Origin: Streptomyces cathayae
Lineage (GTDB): Bacteria > Actinomycetota > Actinomycetes > Streptomycetales > Streptomycetaceae
Direction of reading: 5' to 3'
Length of the DNA: 64,000 bases
NCBI RefSeq assembly: GCF_029760955.1
Contig: NZ_CP121682.1
Coordinates: 1,922,001-1,986,000 of the forward strand
Position 1 is the stretch's first letter; every line of letters starts with the position of its first letter. The position numbers and the translations under genes were made by a program. The notes below the pieces were generated by a model that was not told the DNA's origin, did not search any database, and worked only from the letters and a program-made list of their open reading frames with translations. Shown here piece after piece: positions 49,572 to 58,491 of this stretch.

Positions 49572-50657
49572 CTACGGCGTGTCGGGAAGCCGGACCGTGG
49601 CGAGGAGGCCGCCGGTGGGGCGGGGGGTGAGGTCGAGGGTTCCGTCGTGGGCGCGGATGATGCTGTGCACCAGGGCGAGGCCGAGGCCGACGCCTGCGTG
49701 CTCGTCGGTGCGTGCGCGTTCCGTTGCGCGCTGGAAGGGTTCGGTGAGGGTCGGGATCAGTTCCGGTGGGAGCGGGGGCCCCGTGTTCTCGACCCGCAGC
49801 ACGCTCGTGCCGCCCTGCGTCTCGGTGTGGACCGTGACGGTGCCGCCGGTGGGCAGGTTGTGGACGACGGCGTTCTGGAGGAGGTTCGTCACCATGCGGA
49901 GCAGGAGTTCAGCGGAGCCGCCGGTCCGGGTCGTTCCGCCGGTGACGTCGAGGGTGATCCCGCGTTGTTCGGCGAGGGGGAGCAGGGTTTCGGCGGCCTC
50001 TTCGGCGAGGAGGGAGAGGTCGACGCTCTCGCGGGTGAAGTTTCCGCGGTCGCTGCGGCTGAGCAGCAGGAGGGCCTCGGTGAGACCGATCGCGCGCGTG
50101 TTGACGGTCTGCAGGCGTCGGAGGAGTTCTCCCTGGTCCCGGGCGGGGTCGTCGTCCTTGCGGGCGACGTCGAGCAGGGCCTGGGAGATGGCCAGCGGGG
50201 TGCGTAGTTCGTGGGAGGCGTTCGCGGCGAACCTCTGCTGCTCGGCGACGTGCGACTCGAGTTGTTCGAGCATGGTGTCGAACACGTCGGCGAGTTCGCG
50301 GAATTCGTCCTGGCGGCCCTCCATGCGGATCCGGTGGGACAGCGATCCGTTCCCGGCCGTCCGTGCCGCGTCCGTGATCCGGGTGAGCGGTGCGAGCATC
50401 CGGCCGGCGAGGATCCATCCCCCGACGAGGCCGAACACGAGCAGGAAGGCCATCGCCACGGCCGCGGCGGGGGTGAAGATGCGCACCAGGAGGTAGCGGT
50501 TGGGTGAGATCCCGAGAAGGCCCTGGGAGTTGTCGGGGATGTAGCGCAGCAGGAACACCCACACCACGGCCAGCAGGAGGGCGCCGGCGACGGCGAGGAA
50601 CCCGGCGTAGCTGAGGGTGAGTTTCAGTCGGGTGCTGAGCCCTGGGCGTCTAGGCAT
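49572..50657 (-). CDS. Sensor histidine kinase
   Basis: A 361-residue kinase. Two membrane helices (~11-33 and ~60-85) frame a short external loop (LLRYIPDNSQGLLGISPNRY); a HAMP domain follows, then the phospho-accepting His in FAANASHELRTPLAI (~150), the N box MVTNLLQNAVVHN and the G2 box HAGVGLGLALV. It phosphorylates the response regulator whose gene overlaps its start by 8 bp. The signal is unknown; with VanZ just upstream, a cell-wall cue is possible. Confidence 0.92.
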   Translation of the reverse strand: MPRRPGLSTRLKLTLSYAGFLAVAGALLLAVVWVFLLRYIPDNSQGLLGISPNRYLLVRIFTPAAAVAMAFLLVFGLVGGWILAGRMLAPLTRITDAARTAGNGSLSHRIRMEGRQDEFRELADVFDTMLEQLESHVAEQQRFAANASHELRTPLAISQALLDVARKDDDPARDQGELLRRLQTVNTRAIGLTEALLLLSRSDRGNFTRESVDLSLLAEEAAETLLPLAEQRGITLDVTGGTTRTGGSAELLLRMVTNLLQNAVVHNLPTGGTVTVHTETQGGTSVLRVENTGPPLPPELIPTLTEPFQRATERARTDEHAGVGLGLALVHSIIRAHDGTLDLTPRPTGGLLATVRLPDTP

Positions 50658-51393
50658 GCGCGCAGTCGGGGCCGGTGGTGTCGGGGCCGGTGGTGTCGGG
50701 ACGGGTGGTGTCGGGACGGGTGGTGTCGATGCGGGTGGTGTCGATGCGGTAGCCGACGCCCGGGACCGTGGCGATGATCCATGGCTCGCCGAGCCGTTTG
50801 CGCAGTGCGGAGACCGTGATGCGGACGGCGTTGGTGAAGGGGTCGGCGTTCTCGTCCCAGGCCCGTTCCAGCAGCTCCTCGGCGCTGAGGACCCCGCCTT
50901 CGGCGGCGACGAGGACTTCGAGCACGGCGAACTGTTTGCGGGTGAGCGCGACGTGGCGTCCGTCGCGGAAGACCTCCCGGCGGAAGGGGTCGAGGCGCAG
51001 GCCCGCGATCTCGCGGACCGGGGGCCGGGCGTACGCGCGCCTGCGGTCGAGCGCCCGCAGCCGCAGGACGAGCTCGCGCAGCTCGAACGGCTTGGTGAGG
51101 TAGTCGTCGGCACCGAGTTCGAACCCGGACGCCTTGTCGTCGATCCGGTCGGCGGCGGTGAGCATGAGGATCGGGATGCCGCTGCCGGAGGCGACGATGT
51201 GCCGGGCGACCTCGTCGCCGGAGGGGCCGGGGATGTCGCGGTCGAGGACCGCGAGGTCGTAGGAGTGGACGCCGAGCAGCTCCAGGGCGGAGTCGCCGTC
51301 ACCGGCGATGTCGGCGGCGATCGCCTCCAGCCGGAGGCCGTCACGGACGGCTTCTGCCAGGTAGGGCTCGTCCTCCACGATCAGTACGCGCAT
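50650..51393 (-). CDS. OmpR-family response regulator with C-terminal pentapeptide repeat
   Basis: A 247-residue regulator. The receiver has the acidic pair in VEDEP and the phospho-acceptor Asp51 (VLDRDIPG), the conserved Thr in MLTAAD and Lys in YLTKPF. A winged-helix DNA-binding domain follows (RKQFAVLEVLVAAEGGVLSAEELLERAWDE; VPGVGYRID). After the usual end the protein carries six tandem five-residue units of the type (R/G)(I/P)DTT. It is the first gene of the pair with the kinase. Confidence 0.92.
   Translation of the reverse strand: MRVLIVEDEPYLAEAVRDGLRLEAIAADIAGDGDSALELLGVHSYDLAVLDRDIPGPSGDEVARHIVASGSGIPILMLTAADRIDDKASGFELGADDYLTKPFELRELVLRLRALDRRRAYARPPVREIAGLRLDPFRREVFRDGRHVALTRKQFAVLEVLVAAEGGVLSAEELLERAWDENADPFTNAVRITVSALRKRLGEPWIIATVPGVGYRIDTTRIDTTRPDTTRPDTTGPDTTGPDCAHA
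50659..50748 (-). repeat. 15-bp tandem repeat encoding (R/G)(I/P)DTT
   Basis: Six consecutive 15-bp units at the 3' end of the response-regulator gene: RIDTT twice, RPDTT twice, GPDTT, then GPDCA. Neighbouring units are nearly identical in DNA, pointing to recent slippage. The number of units may vary between strains. Confidence 0.85.
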
Positions 51394-51461
51394 GTCAGAA
51401 GCCTAGGCGGCACGACATATCGGCGATGTATACGAGGACGTGTGCGCACCGGAGACGCGGC

Positions 51462-52166
51462 TCAGCCTGCCGGTACGGGCTCGAGGCGTGGTTGCTCCGA
51501 CGGTGCTTCGGTCGTGGTGCGCCACCAGCGGCGTGACGCCAGGGCGGCCAGCGCGGCGCCGGTGGCGTTGACCAGGACGTCGTCCACGGAGGACACCCGG
51601 TCCAGCCGCAGGACGTACTGTGCGGTTTCGACCAGGACCGAGCAGCCCGCCCCGAGTGCCAGGACCCGCGGTACGGACGCCAGCGCCGCGTACCGCATCG
51701 GGGCGAAGAACCCCAGCGACGCGAAGACCAGCAGGTTGCCGGCGATGCCGAGTGTCCCCATCGTGAGCAGGTCCCGCAGAGGTACCAGGCTGACCCGGCC
51801 GGGGACGATGCCGGCCCCGGCGCCCGGCATCATGGTCATCCAGAGGAACGGCACCGTCCCGTGGACCATGCCCACCTCGGCCAGCGACATCCGCCACGCC
51901 GATGCGACACCGGCGGCCCGCCGCCGGCGCGCGAGCGCCCACACCACCAGCGCGGCCAACGGCAGCGTGGCCAAGGTGACGAGCACCACGCCGTTGAACG
52001 TGCCGAAGCAGCCGCGCCACTGCCCGGCCATGCACGCCGGGGCGGCCATCAGGAGGGGCCGCCGCACGGCGAACAGGACGCTCGCCAGGGCGAGGAGCGC
52101 CAGGCCGAGGAGCATGATTCTGCGTGTGCGGCGGGGTGGTGCCGACAGGGATGCGTCGTGGTTCAT
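51462..52166 (-). CDS. VanZ-family membrane protein
   Basis: A 234-residue protein with about five membrane helices (LLGLALLALASVLFAV, VVLVTLATLPLAALVVWALA, LGIAGNLLVFASLGFFAPM among them) and the VanZ ends: NLLVFASLGF and DRVSSVDDVLVNATGAALA. VanZ proteins give low-level teicoplanin resistance in enterococci; most actinobacterial members have no known role. The start is the ATG at MNHDASLSAPP. It lies 69 bp upstream of the response regulator gene, same strand. Confidence 0.85.
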   Translation of the reverse strand: MNHDASLSAPPRRTRRIMLLGLALLALASVLFAVRRPLLMAAPACMAGQWRGCFGTFNGVVLVTLATLPLAALVVWALARRRRAAGVASAWRMSLAEVGMVHGTVPFLWMTMMPGAGAGIVPGRVSLVPLRDLLTMGTLGIAGNLLVFASLGFFAPMRYAALASVPRVLALGAGCSVLVETAQYVLRLDRVSSVDDVLVNATGAALAALASRRWWRTTTEAPSEQPRLEPVPAG

Positions 52167-52240
52167 GCCCCCATGGGAGCCGGGGGCCGGTTGCGGTGGC
52201 GTATGCGGTTTTCGATACGTCCGCGATATCGGGAGGGCTT

Positions 52241-52717
52241 TCAGGTGTGCTCCGTCTCGCGTTCCGACAGGGCGCGGGCGCGGTCCGCGAGTTTGCGGAG
52301 CATTTCCAGGACACGGTCGCGGGACTCGTCCGCCGCGTCGATGGCCTCCACGCACTGCCAGTACGCGGACTCGTCGTCCGCGGAGCAGGCGAGGCCGACC
52401 AGCGCGATGCCGACCTCGCCGAGCAGTCCGCCGAGGTGGGTCAGGGTCTGCCGGGTGTCGCCCAGTTCGGTGAGCCGGGCCGCGCGCAGGTCGGCGGGGG
52501 CCAGGAGCGGGGTGTCCAGAACAGCACAACCGCGGCCCGCCAGTTCGGTCAGGCCCAGTGCCTCGCCGCGTAGTTCGGGCGGGCCGGCGACCGCGAGGCG
52601 GCTCCCTATCGCCTGGGCGAGGGCCTGGGCCTGCCACACCTCCGCCGAGAGCTCCGGCACGCCGCCGGCAGTGGTCAGGGCCCGTCTGCTCTCCGCTATC
52701 AGTCGCACAGCGTCCAT
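52241..52717 (-). CDS. DUF6099 family protein
   Basis: A 158-residue helical protein: MDAVRLIAESRRALTT, EVWQAQALAQAIGSRLAVAG, LTHLGGLLGEVGIALVGLAC and YWQCVEAIDAADESRDRV, which is the pattern of Streptomyces DUF6099. No function known. I chose the ATG at MDAVRLIAE, where homologues start; an ATG 20 codons upstream is in frame. Confidence 0.75.
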   Translation of the reverse strand: MDAVRLIAESRRALTTAGGVPELSAEVWQAQALAQAIGSRLAVAGPPELRGEALGLTELAGRGCAVLDTPLLAPADLRAARLTELGDTRQTLTHLGGLLGEVGIALVGLACSADDESAYWQCVEAIDAADESRDRVLEMLRKLADRARALSERETEHT

Positions 52718-52851
52718 ATGCGCTGCCCCTGTCTGTCCGACGCGCTGCCCACGCGTCCATCCAACTTCCCTGCTCATTACCCAGAGTGAGTCTTGTTCAG
52801 TCAAAAAGCCACGGAGAAGGTGGAGATCTGGGGACAAGAATTCACAAACAG

Positions 52852-52863
52852 TCGATATATCGA
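52852..52863. promoter_or_regulatory. Palindrome TCGATATATCGA
   Basis: A perfect 12-bp AT-rich palindrome in the ~190-bp gap upstream of the DUF6099 gene, in a stretch (52,790-52,870) clearly richer in A/T than its surroundings. It is a candidate operator or promoter element for that gene. Confidence 0.35.
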
Positions 52864-52907
52864 ACACGGAGCGTAACGGAGAGGGTTCGTCTCCGGGCGG
52901 GTGCGGT

Positions 52908-53267
52908 TCAGACCGGGAAGCGGCGTTCGTTGCGGTCGATCTTGGCGTCCAGTGCGGTCAACGGGTCGACGCCGAGCACCTCGCACAGTTGGAGGAGGTA
53001 CGCGAGCACGTCGGCCACCTCGTCGGTGACGCGATGCGCGGTGTCCGGGTCGTCCATCACCCGGGCCGACTCCTCAGGCGTCAACCACTGGAAGATCTCG
53101 ACCAGTTCGGACGCCTCCACACTGAGAGCCGTGACGAGGTTCTTCGGCGTGTGGTACGGCTGCCAGTTCCGCGCGGCAGCGAACTCGGCGAGCCTGCGCT
53201 GGAGTCCGGCGATGTCGAGCGGGGCGCGCGGGACGGTCGGGTCGGTGGGGTCGGTCGGGTCAGTCAC
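52908..53267 (-). CDS. MazG-like nucleotide pyrophosphohydrolase
   Basis: A 119-residue all-helical NTP pyrophosphatase: LVTALSVEASELVEIFQWL carries the E-x-x-E metal site and DEVADVLAYLLQLCEVLGVD the second acidic pair. It removes pyrophosphate from (often non-canonical) NTPs. It begins with a short TDP repeat (MTDPTDPTDPT). The start overlaps the end of the upstream ATPase gene by 8 bp, so the two are co-translated. Confidence 0.9.
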   Translation of the reverse strand: MTDPTDPTDPTVPRAPLDIAGLQRRLAEFAAARNWQPYHTPKNLVTALSVEASELVEIFQWLTPEESARVMDDPDTAHRVTDEVADVLAYLLQLCEVLGVDPLTALDAKIDRNERRFPV

Positions 53268-54528
53268 GGTTCAGGTCTATCACCGTCACTCCGCCCACCC
53301 CCGCGGCCCAGGACGCGTCGCTCACCGTGCCGACCAGCCGGATGTGTCCGCGTTCGCACATCCGTGCCGCCAGCCGCAGCAGTTCCGCGCGCTGGAGCGG
53401 GTCCAGTCCCCGGTCGAACCCGTCGGCGAGCACGGTGAGCGTCTGCAGCGCGGCGGGCACCTCGCCGGGCGCGTCGACCTCCAGTACACCGGGCCCGGTG
53501 AGCAGCACCAGTGCGAGGGCGACGTAGCGCAGCTCTCCCTCCCCCAGCCGGACGAGGTCGGTGCGGACGCCGTCGCCCCGGTCGAGCAGGGCGCGGACCA
53601 GTCCCGCGCCGTACGGTTCGGCGTGCAGCCCGGCGACCGGGCCGGCGCATCCCGCGCGCACGGCGGACACCAGGAGCCCGTACCGGATCGCGCACTCGGC
53701 CCGGGTGCGCCACAGCGCGTCGGCGAGGTTGCCGCAGCCGCCGAGCAGCCGCCCGCTGCCGAGCGGCACCGGGCCGCGCATGCGGTCGGGGCGGGGGTCG
53801 CAGGCGAAGACGGAGCGCAGGGCGACCACCATCTGTTCGGCGGCGGCCAGCACCCTGCGCTGTCCGGGCGTCTTGCCCGCGACGCGCAACGGGAGCAGCG
53901 CGGTGCCGAGCCGGTCGTCGGGCAGCGGGCCCCGGGTGACCGGTGTCGACCCGGCCGTGTGCCACGCGGCCTGCACGGTGCGCCGGCCGGGGTCGCGCAG
54001 CGCGGTCTCCAGCAGGACCACGCCGTCCGCCGTCAGCCGCTCCCCCACGATCCGCAGCTCCGGTTCGGCCTGCACGGCGACCTCCAGCCGGACCGGGCCC
54101 TCGGGGCCGTCGGCGGTGCAGCCGATCCGGAAGCCCCGGCGGCGCTGCGCGTCGGCACGGGCCCGCTCCGGCACGCACGCGTCCGGCTCGGGGAACGCCT
54201 CCCACAGCTCGGCCCCGCCGCCGAGCCGGGCGAGCGCCTCGTAGGCCCGCAGCGCGCTGGTCTTGCCGCTGCCGCTGGTCCCGGCGAGCAGGGTGAGCGG
54301 GCCGAGCGGGAGCCCGACGTTGCGGTGCCCGGCGAACGCGGACAGCAGCAGCTCGGTGACGCGCGGCCGGTCGGGGTGCCCCTGGGTGGTGTCGGTGCCG
54401 GAGGGCACGGTGGACGCGGTGGGCGCGGCAGACGAGGAAGCCGGGAAAGCCGAGGAGGGCGGCGGGAAGGGGATCGGCGCGGGCCTGGAGGAAGGGGCGG
54501 AGGACGGCGACGGGAGGGACGGGGTCAT
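53260..54528 (-). CDS. AAA/SMC-like ATPase
   Basis: A 422-residue P-loop ATPase. After a ~60-residue Pro/Ser/Ala-rich N-terminus comes VTELLLSAFAGHRNVGLPLGP and the Walker A GTSGSGKTSALRAYE. The signature-like LVRLGEGELRYVALALVLL is a degenerate ABC/SMC motif, and GVLEVDAPGEVPAALQTL the Walker B region, followed by LVGTVSDASW. It belongs with the small RecF/SMC-like ATPases seen in Streptomyces. Partner and substrate are unknown; the MazG-like enzyme is the coupled neighbour. Confidence 0.75.
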   Translation of the reverse strand: MTPSLPSPSSAPSSRPAPIPFPPPSSAFPASSSAAPTASTVPSGTDTTQGHPDRPRVTELLLSAFAGHRNVGLPLGPLTLLAGTSGSGKTSALRAYEALARLGGGAELWEAFPEPDACVPERARADAQRRRGFRIGCTADGPEGPVRLEVAVQAEPELRIVGERLTADGVVLLETALRDPGRRTVQAAWHTAGSTPVTRGPLPDDRLGTALLPLRVAGKTPGQRRVLAAAEQMVVALRSVFACDPRPDRMRGPVPLGSGRLLGGCGNLADALWRTRAECAIRYGLLVSAVRAGCAGPVAGLHAEPYGAGLVRALLDRGDGVRTDLVRLGEGELRYVALALVLLTGPGVLEVDAPGEVPAALQTLTVLADGFDRGLDPLQRAELLRLAARMCERGHIRLVGTVSDASWAAGVGGVTVIDLNRD

Positions 54529-54664
54529 GTGCGGAAGGTAAGGGTTCCGGTACGGGGCGAACCGTTCCGCTTGTGCGGTCTTCCCCCGATCGGGCGACAT
54601 CCTGATCGGCTCCCGGCACCCCCGGCCGACTCCGGACGGCTCACCCCGGCCGGCTCCCGGCGGC

Positions 54665-55081
54665 TCACCCCTGCCGGGAGCCCCGCCCGTTCCCGGGGAT
54701 CCCCATGCCCTCCATCAGTCCGGTCACCTCGGTGTCGGCCGGGGTCAGCAGGAAGACGTTGCGGTCGACGCGGTGCATGCCGCTGCCCAGGCCGAAGACG
54801 ACGCCCGTGCTGAAGTCCAGTACCCGTTTGGCGACGTCGCCCTCCGCGCTGCTCAGGTCGAGCAGGACCGGTATCCCGGCCATCAGGGTCTCCGCGACGT
54901 CGCGGGCGTCCGCGAACACGTTCACCCGCAGGACGACGAGGCGGCGGCGTGTCTCGGTCTCGGCCTCCGGCAGGGAGCGGTGGCCCACGGAGGACGGCCA
55001 GGCGTCCCGGCCCCGCAGCGGAACGACCTGGGCCAGTCCCTCCCACTGTTCGTCGGTGACGTCATGGCTGTTCACCGGCAT
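54665..55081 (-). CDS. SepF-like cell-division protein
   Basis: A 138-residue protein with the SepF core: RRRLVVLRVNVFADARDVAE, LLDLSSAEGDVAKRVLDFST and GVVFGLGSGMHRVDRNVFLLTP. The membrane-binding N-terminal helix of true SepF is absent, so it is a paralogue of the type seen as SepF-like proteins in Streptomyces, which affect FtsZ assembly. The start at MPVNSHDVTDE is preceded by GGACGGAG. It is divergent from the TerB-like gene. Confidence 0.75.
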   Translation of the reverse strand: MPVNSHDVTDEQWEGLAQVVPLRGRDAWPSSVGHRSLPEAETETRRRLVVLRVNVFADARDVAETLMAGIPVLLDLSSAEGDVAKRVLDFSTGVVFGLGSGMHRVDRNVFLLTPADTEVTGLMEGMGIPGNGRGSRQG

Positions 55082-55225
55082 GCTCCGTCCCGGGTCGCGC
55101 TGATGGTCTGCATCGGCCAATTCTTACGCATGGTCACCCGTTCGGCCCAATGCGACACACTCCGCCACCTCGGTGCGCCCGGGGTGTGGCCTTCTGCGCC
55201 GGAACCGGTTCCGGATCCGCTAACT

Positions 55226-55241
55226 TCTACACTGCTGTAGA
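55226..55241. promoter_or_regulatory. Inverted repeat between SepF-like and TerB-like genes
   Basis: TCTACA-ctgc-TGTAGA, perfect, followed by ATATTTACC, in the AT-richest part of the divergent intergenic region. Probably an operator or part of the TerB-like gene promoter. Confidence 0.4.
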
Positions 55242-55323
55242 TATTTACCGTCGACACCGTCCGGGGCCCGACAGACCGCACGGCGTGAAGCCGGTGCCCC
55301 GCACCCGAACACTTGGAGTACGC

Positions 55324-55779
55324 ATGGCCCTGTGGGACCGCATCAAGGAGTCCGCGTCGCAGATGCAGAACCAGCTCGACGCGAAGAAGAACGATCTGAA
55401 GAGCGGTGCGTTCCGCGACGCGAGCATGGCCATGTGCGCTCTGGTCGCCGCCGCCGACGGTTCGGTCGATCCCTCCGAGCGGCAGCGGGTGGCTCAGCTC
55501 ATCTCCACCAACGACGTGCTGCGGAACTTCCCCGCGGACGATCTGCGCCGCCGTTTCGAGGAGAACCTCGACAAGCTGACCGCGGACTTCGCCTTCGGCA
55601 AGGTGAGCGTGCTGCAGGAGGTCGCGAAGGCGAAGAAGAAGCCCGCCGAGGCGCGCGCCGTGATCCAGATCGGCATCGTCATCGGCGGCGCCGACGGCGA
55701 CTTCGACCAGAACGAGCAGGCGGTCGTCCGCGAGGCGTGCTTCGCGCTGGGGCTGCCGCCCCACGAGTTCGACCTCTGA
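55324..55779 (+). CDS. TerB-family protein
   Basis: A 151-residue TerB-like protein: MALWDRIKESASQMQNQL, ASMAMCALVAAADGSVDPSE, then AVIQIGIVIGGADGDFDQNE, the second being a paired repeat of the first with acidic metal-binding positions (AADGSVD; GADGDFD). Family members take part in tellurite and phage resistance with TerC/TerD, whose genes are not nearby. Followed by a strong terminator. Confidence 0.88.
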   Translation: MALWDRIKESASQMQNQLDAKKNDLKSGAFRDASMAMCALVAAADGSVDPSERQRVAQLISTNDVLRNFPADDLRRRFEENLDKLTADFAFGKVSVLQEVAKAKKKPAEARAVIQIGIVIGGADGDFDQNEQAVVREACFALGLPPHEFDL

Positions 55780-55785
55780 GCCGCA

Positions 55786-55820
55786 GGCCGGACCGCACTC
55801 CCGAGGGGTGCGGTCCGGCC
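55786..55820 (+). terminator. Terminator after the TerB-like gene
   Basis: GGCCGGACCGCAC and GTGCGGTCCGGCC pair over 13 bp with a 9-nt loop, 7 bp after the stop codon. Confidence 0.75.
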
Positions 55821-55992
55821 CGTCGCGGGAACATGGCTCCCGTCAGGATCGTTGGACCGCCGACAGACCCGACCCACAGGAACAACGAGGAGCCACGTAC
55901 GTGTCCGGCAGATCGACGGACCCCCCGGGACACAGTCCCGGACCGCCCCGTCATGAAACCGTTGGAATCGGCACCCGGCGGGGTGGTGCTGG

Positions 55993-57339
55993 ATGAGTGC
56001 CGTGGAGGCCCTGTGGGGCCTGTTCGCCGTGTTCGTGCTGACCGCCGGCACCGGCTACTTCGTCGCCCAGGAGTTCGCCTACGTCTCCGTGGACCGGCTC
56101 ACGCTCACCCGTGAGGCCGAGGCCGGGGACCGCAGGGCCGCCCGCGCGCTGAAGGTGCTGGAGCGGCTGTCCTTCATGCTGTCGGGCGCCCAGCTCGGCA
56201 TCACCGTCACCGGTCTGATCGTCGGCTTCATCGCCGAGCCGTCGGTGTCCGCGCTGCTCAGGCCGGCGCTGTCCGGCCTCGGACTGCCGGACTCGGCGGT
56301 GAGCGGCATCTCCGTCGTGCTCGCCTTCGTGCTGGCCACGATCGTCCAGATGGTGCTCGGCGAGCTGGCCCCGAAGAACCTCGCCATCGCCGTGCCCGAG
56401 CGGCTGGCGAAGGCGCTGGCCGGCTCGACCCTGGCCTATCTGAAGGTCGTCGGGCCGTTGGTGCGGATCTTCGACAACGCGGCCTCCCGGCTGCTGCGCC
56501 GCATCGGCATCGAGCCGGTCGAGGAGCTGCACCACGGCGCCACGCTGGAGGAGCTCGGCCATCTGATCGGCGAGTCCCACGAGAACGGGGCGCTGCCCGG
56601 GGACACCGCCACCCTGCTGGACCACGCGCTGGAGTTCTCCGAGCGCACCCTGCACGCGGTGATGGTGCCGCGCGCGGACGCCGTCTTCGTGCGCGGGGAG
56701 GCGAACGCCGACGAGGCGGTCGCCCTGATCGCCGAACACGGCCACTCCAACTACCCCGTGCTCGGGGATCACCCCGACGACGTCACGGGGGTGCTGGGCG
56801 TGCGCGAGCTGATGGCGGTGCCCGCCGGGCGGCTCACGGGCGCCACGGCCGGGGCGATGGCCCGGCGGCCCCTGCTGCTGCCGGACACGCTGCCGCTGCC
56901 GGACGCGGTCGCGCGGATGCGCGAGCAGGACGACGAGTTCGCGGTCGTCCTCGACGAGCACGGCGGTGTGGCCGGCATCGTCACCTACGAGGACATCGCC
57001 GAGGAGCTGGTCGGTGACATCGCCGACGAGTCCGACAAGGTCACCGAGCTCGCGGTGGCCGACGGCGAGGGCTGGCTCGTGGACGCGGGCCGCCGGCTGG
57101 ACGAGGTGGCCGAGGCGACCGGCGTCCGGCTGCCCGAGGAGGACGACTACGAGACGGTGGCCGGGCTGATCGTGGACCGGCTGGGCCGTTTCCCCACCGT
57201 GGGTGACCGGGTCACCGTCGAACTCCCCAAGGGCGGCCACGCGGTGATCGACGTACGCACCCTGGACCGGCATGTCGCCGAGCGGGCGCGGATCACGCCC
57301 CTGGCCCGGGAAGAGCACACGGCGGAGGAGCCCGCATGA
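55993..57339 (+). CDS. CNNM/CorC (hemolysin-family) membrane protein 1
   Basis: A 448-residue protein with a DUF21/CNNM membrane domain (GLFAVFVLTAGTGYFVAQEF; FMLSGAQLGITVTGLIVGF; VSGISVVLAFVLATIVQMV), two CBS domains (MVPRADAVFVRGEANADEAV; VVLDEHGGVAGIVTYEDIAE) and a C-terminal CorC_HlyC domain. Related proteins handle Mg2+ or Co2+ efflux. It overlaps the next gene by 4 bp (ATGA). Confidence 0.92.
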   Translation: MSAVEALWGLFAVFVLTAGTGYFVAQEFAYVSVDRLTLTREAEAGDRRAARALKVLERLSFMLSGAQLGITVTGLIVGFIAEPSVSALLRPALSGLGLPDSAVSGISVVLAFVLATIVQMVLGELAPKNLAIAVPERLAKALAGSTLAYLKVVGPLVRIFDNAASRLLRRIGIEPVEELHHGATLEELGHLIGESHENGALPGDTATLLDHALEFSERTLHAVMVPRADAVFVRGEANADEAVALIAEHGHSNYPVLGDHPDDVTGVLGVRELMAVPAGRLTGATAGAMARRPLLLPDTLPLPDAVARMREQDDEFAVVLDEHGGVAGIVTYEDIAEELVGDIADESDKVTELAVADGEGWLVDAGRRLDEVAEATGVRLPEEDDYETVAGLIVDRLGRFPTVGDRVTVELPKGGHAVIDVRTLDRHVAERARITPLAREEHTAEEPA

Positions 57340-58355
57340 GTTTCCCGATGGCTCTCTTCGTGACCGTGCTGCTGCTGATCGGCAGCGGGTTCTTCGTGGC
57401 GGCCGAGTTCGCGCTGGTCGCCGCCCGACGGCACCGGATGGAGAAGGCGGCGGCCGAGGGACGGCGCGGCGCCGGTGCCGCGCTGGCCGGGATGCGCGAG
57501 CTGTCGCTCATGCTGGCCGGTGCCCAGCTGGGCATCACGGTGTGCACGCTGGGTCTGGGCTCGGTGTCCAAGCCCGCGATCTCGCACCAGCTGGACCCGC
57601 TGCTGCAGTCCCTGGGGCTGCCCAGCGCGGTCAGCTACGGTGTGGCGTTCGCCGTCGCGATGGCCGTGGTGGTGTTCCTGCACATGGTGGTCGGCGAGAT
57701 GGCACCCAAGTCGTGGGCGATCGCCCACCCGGAGCGTTCCGCGATGCTGCTCGCCCCCTCGTTCCGGGCGGTGGTGAAGGCCGTCCGGCCGCTGATCCAC
57801 GTGCTGAACGTGGTGAGCAACGCCCTGGTGCGGATGTGCCGGGTGAGCCCGCGCGACGAGCTGGCCTCGGTCCACGACCGGGAGCAGCTCACCCATCTGG
57901 TGGCGGAGTCGGAGCGGCTCGGCCTGATCAGCAAGACGGACTCGCAGTTGCTCACCCGTTCGCTGACCGAGCCCGACACCCCGGTCGCCGCCCTGCGGAT
58001 CCCGGCCGAGGAGATCACCTCCGTCGAGGGGGACGCGGGTGTCGAGGAGGTGCTGCGGGTGGCCACCGCGCACGACCGCACCCGGCTGCTCGTCCGCGAG
58101 GGCGGCACCGTCCTCGGCTCGGTCCACGCGCGCGACGCCCTGGTCGCCCGTGCCCGCGGTCGCGCCACCAGCGCCCGTGAGCTGGCCCGCCCGGTGCCCG
58201 AGCTGACGGACGGCACCACGGTCGCCGACGCGATCGACGCGCTGCGCCGGCGCCGGGGCACGCTGGCGGTCGTCCGCGACGACGCGGGCCGGCTCACCGG
58301 TCTGGTCACCCTGGACGACCTGCTGGCCCGGCTGATGCAGCCGGCCGGGGGCTGA
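57336..58355 (+). CDS. CNNM/CorC (hemolysin-family) membrane protein 2
   Basis: A 339-residue paralogue of the preceding protein: CNNM membrane part (ALFVTVLLLIGSGFFVAAEF; LMLAGAQLGITVCTLGLGS; YGVAFAVAMAVVVFLHMVVG) and CBS domains (VRKGG-like LVREGGTVLGSVHARDAL; LAVVRDDAGRLTGLVTLDDL). The C-terminal CorC_HlyC domain is missing, the usual arrangement for the second of such gene pairs; the two probably form one transporter or regulator. Confidence 0.92.
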   Translation: MSFPMALFVTVLLLIGSGFFVAAEFALVAARRHRMEKAAAEGRRGAGAALAGMRELSLMLAGAQLGITVCTLGLGSVSKPAISHQLDPLLQSLGLPSAVSYGVAFAVAMAVVVFLHMVVGEMAPKSWAIAHPERSAMLLAPSFRAVVKAVRPLIHVLNVVSNALVRMCRVSPRDELASVHDREQLTHLVAESERLGLISKTDSQLLTRSLTEPDTPVAALRIPAEEITSVEGDAGVEEVLRVATAHDRTRLLVREGGTVLGSVHARDALVARARGRATSARELARPVPELTDGTTVADAIDALRRRRGTLAVVRDDAGRLTGLVTLDDLLARLMQPAGG

Positions 58356-58382
58356 CCGCACGCCGCCGGGGGTGGGCACGAC

Positions 58383-58425
58383 AGAGCGCCGGCCGGTCCG
58401 CGACATGCGGACCGGCCGGCGCTCT
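58383..58425. terminator. Strong bidirectional terminator
   Basis: AGAGCGCCGGCCGGTCCGC and its exact complement form a 19-bp stem with a 5-nt loop between the convergent CNNM pair and the gentisate operon. Confidence 0.85.
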
Positions 58426-58491
58426 CGTGTTCGGCTCCCGTGGTCAGCGGGTCGTGCCGCCCGCGGGCGGGGCCGCGCCGGTTTCCGTGGC

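Noticed and set aside
54529..54664. Short imperfect repeats of CGGCTCCCGG between the ATPase and SepF-like genes
   Set aside because: Units differ in length and sequence; common GC-rich drift rather than an organised array, and no CRISPR-like spacing.
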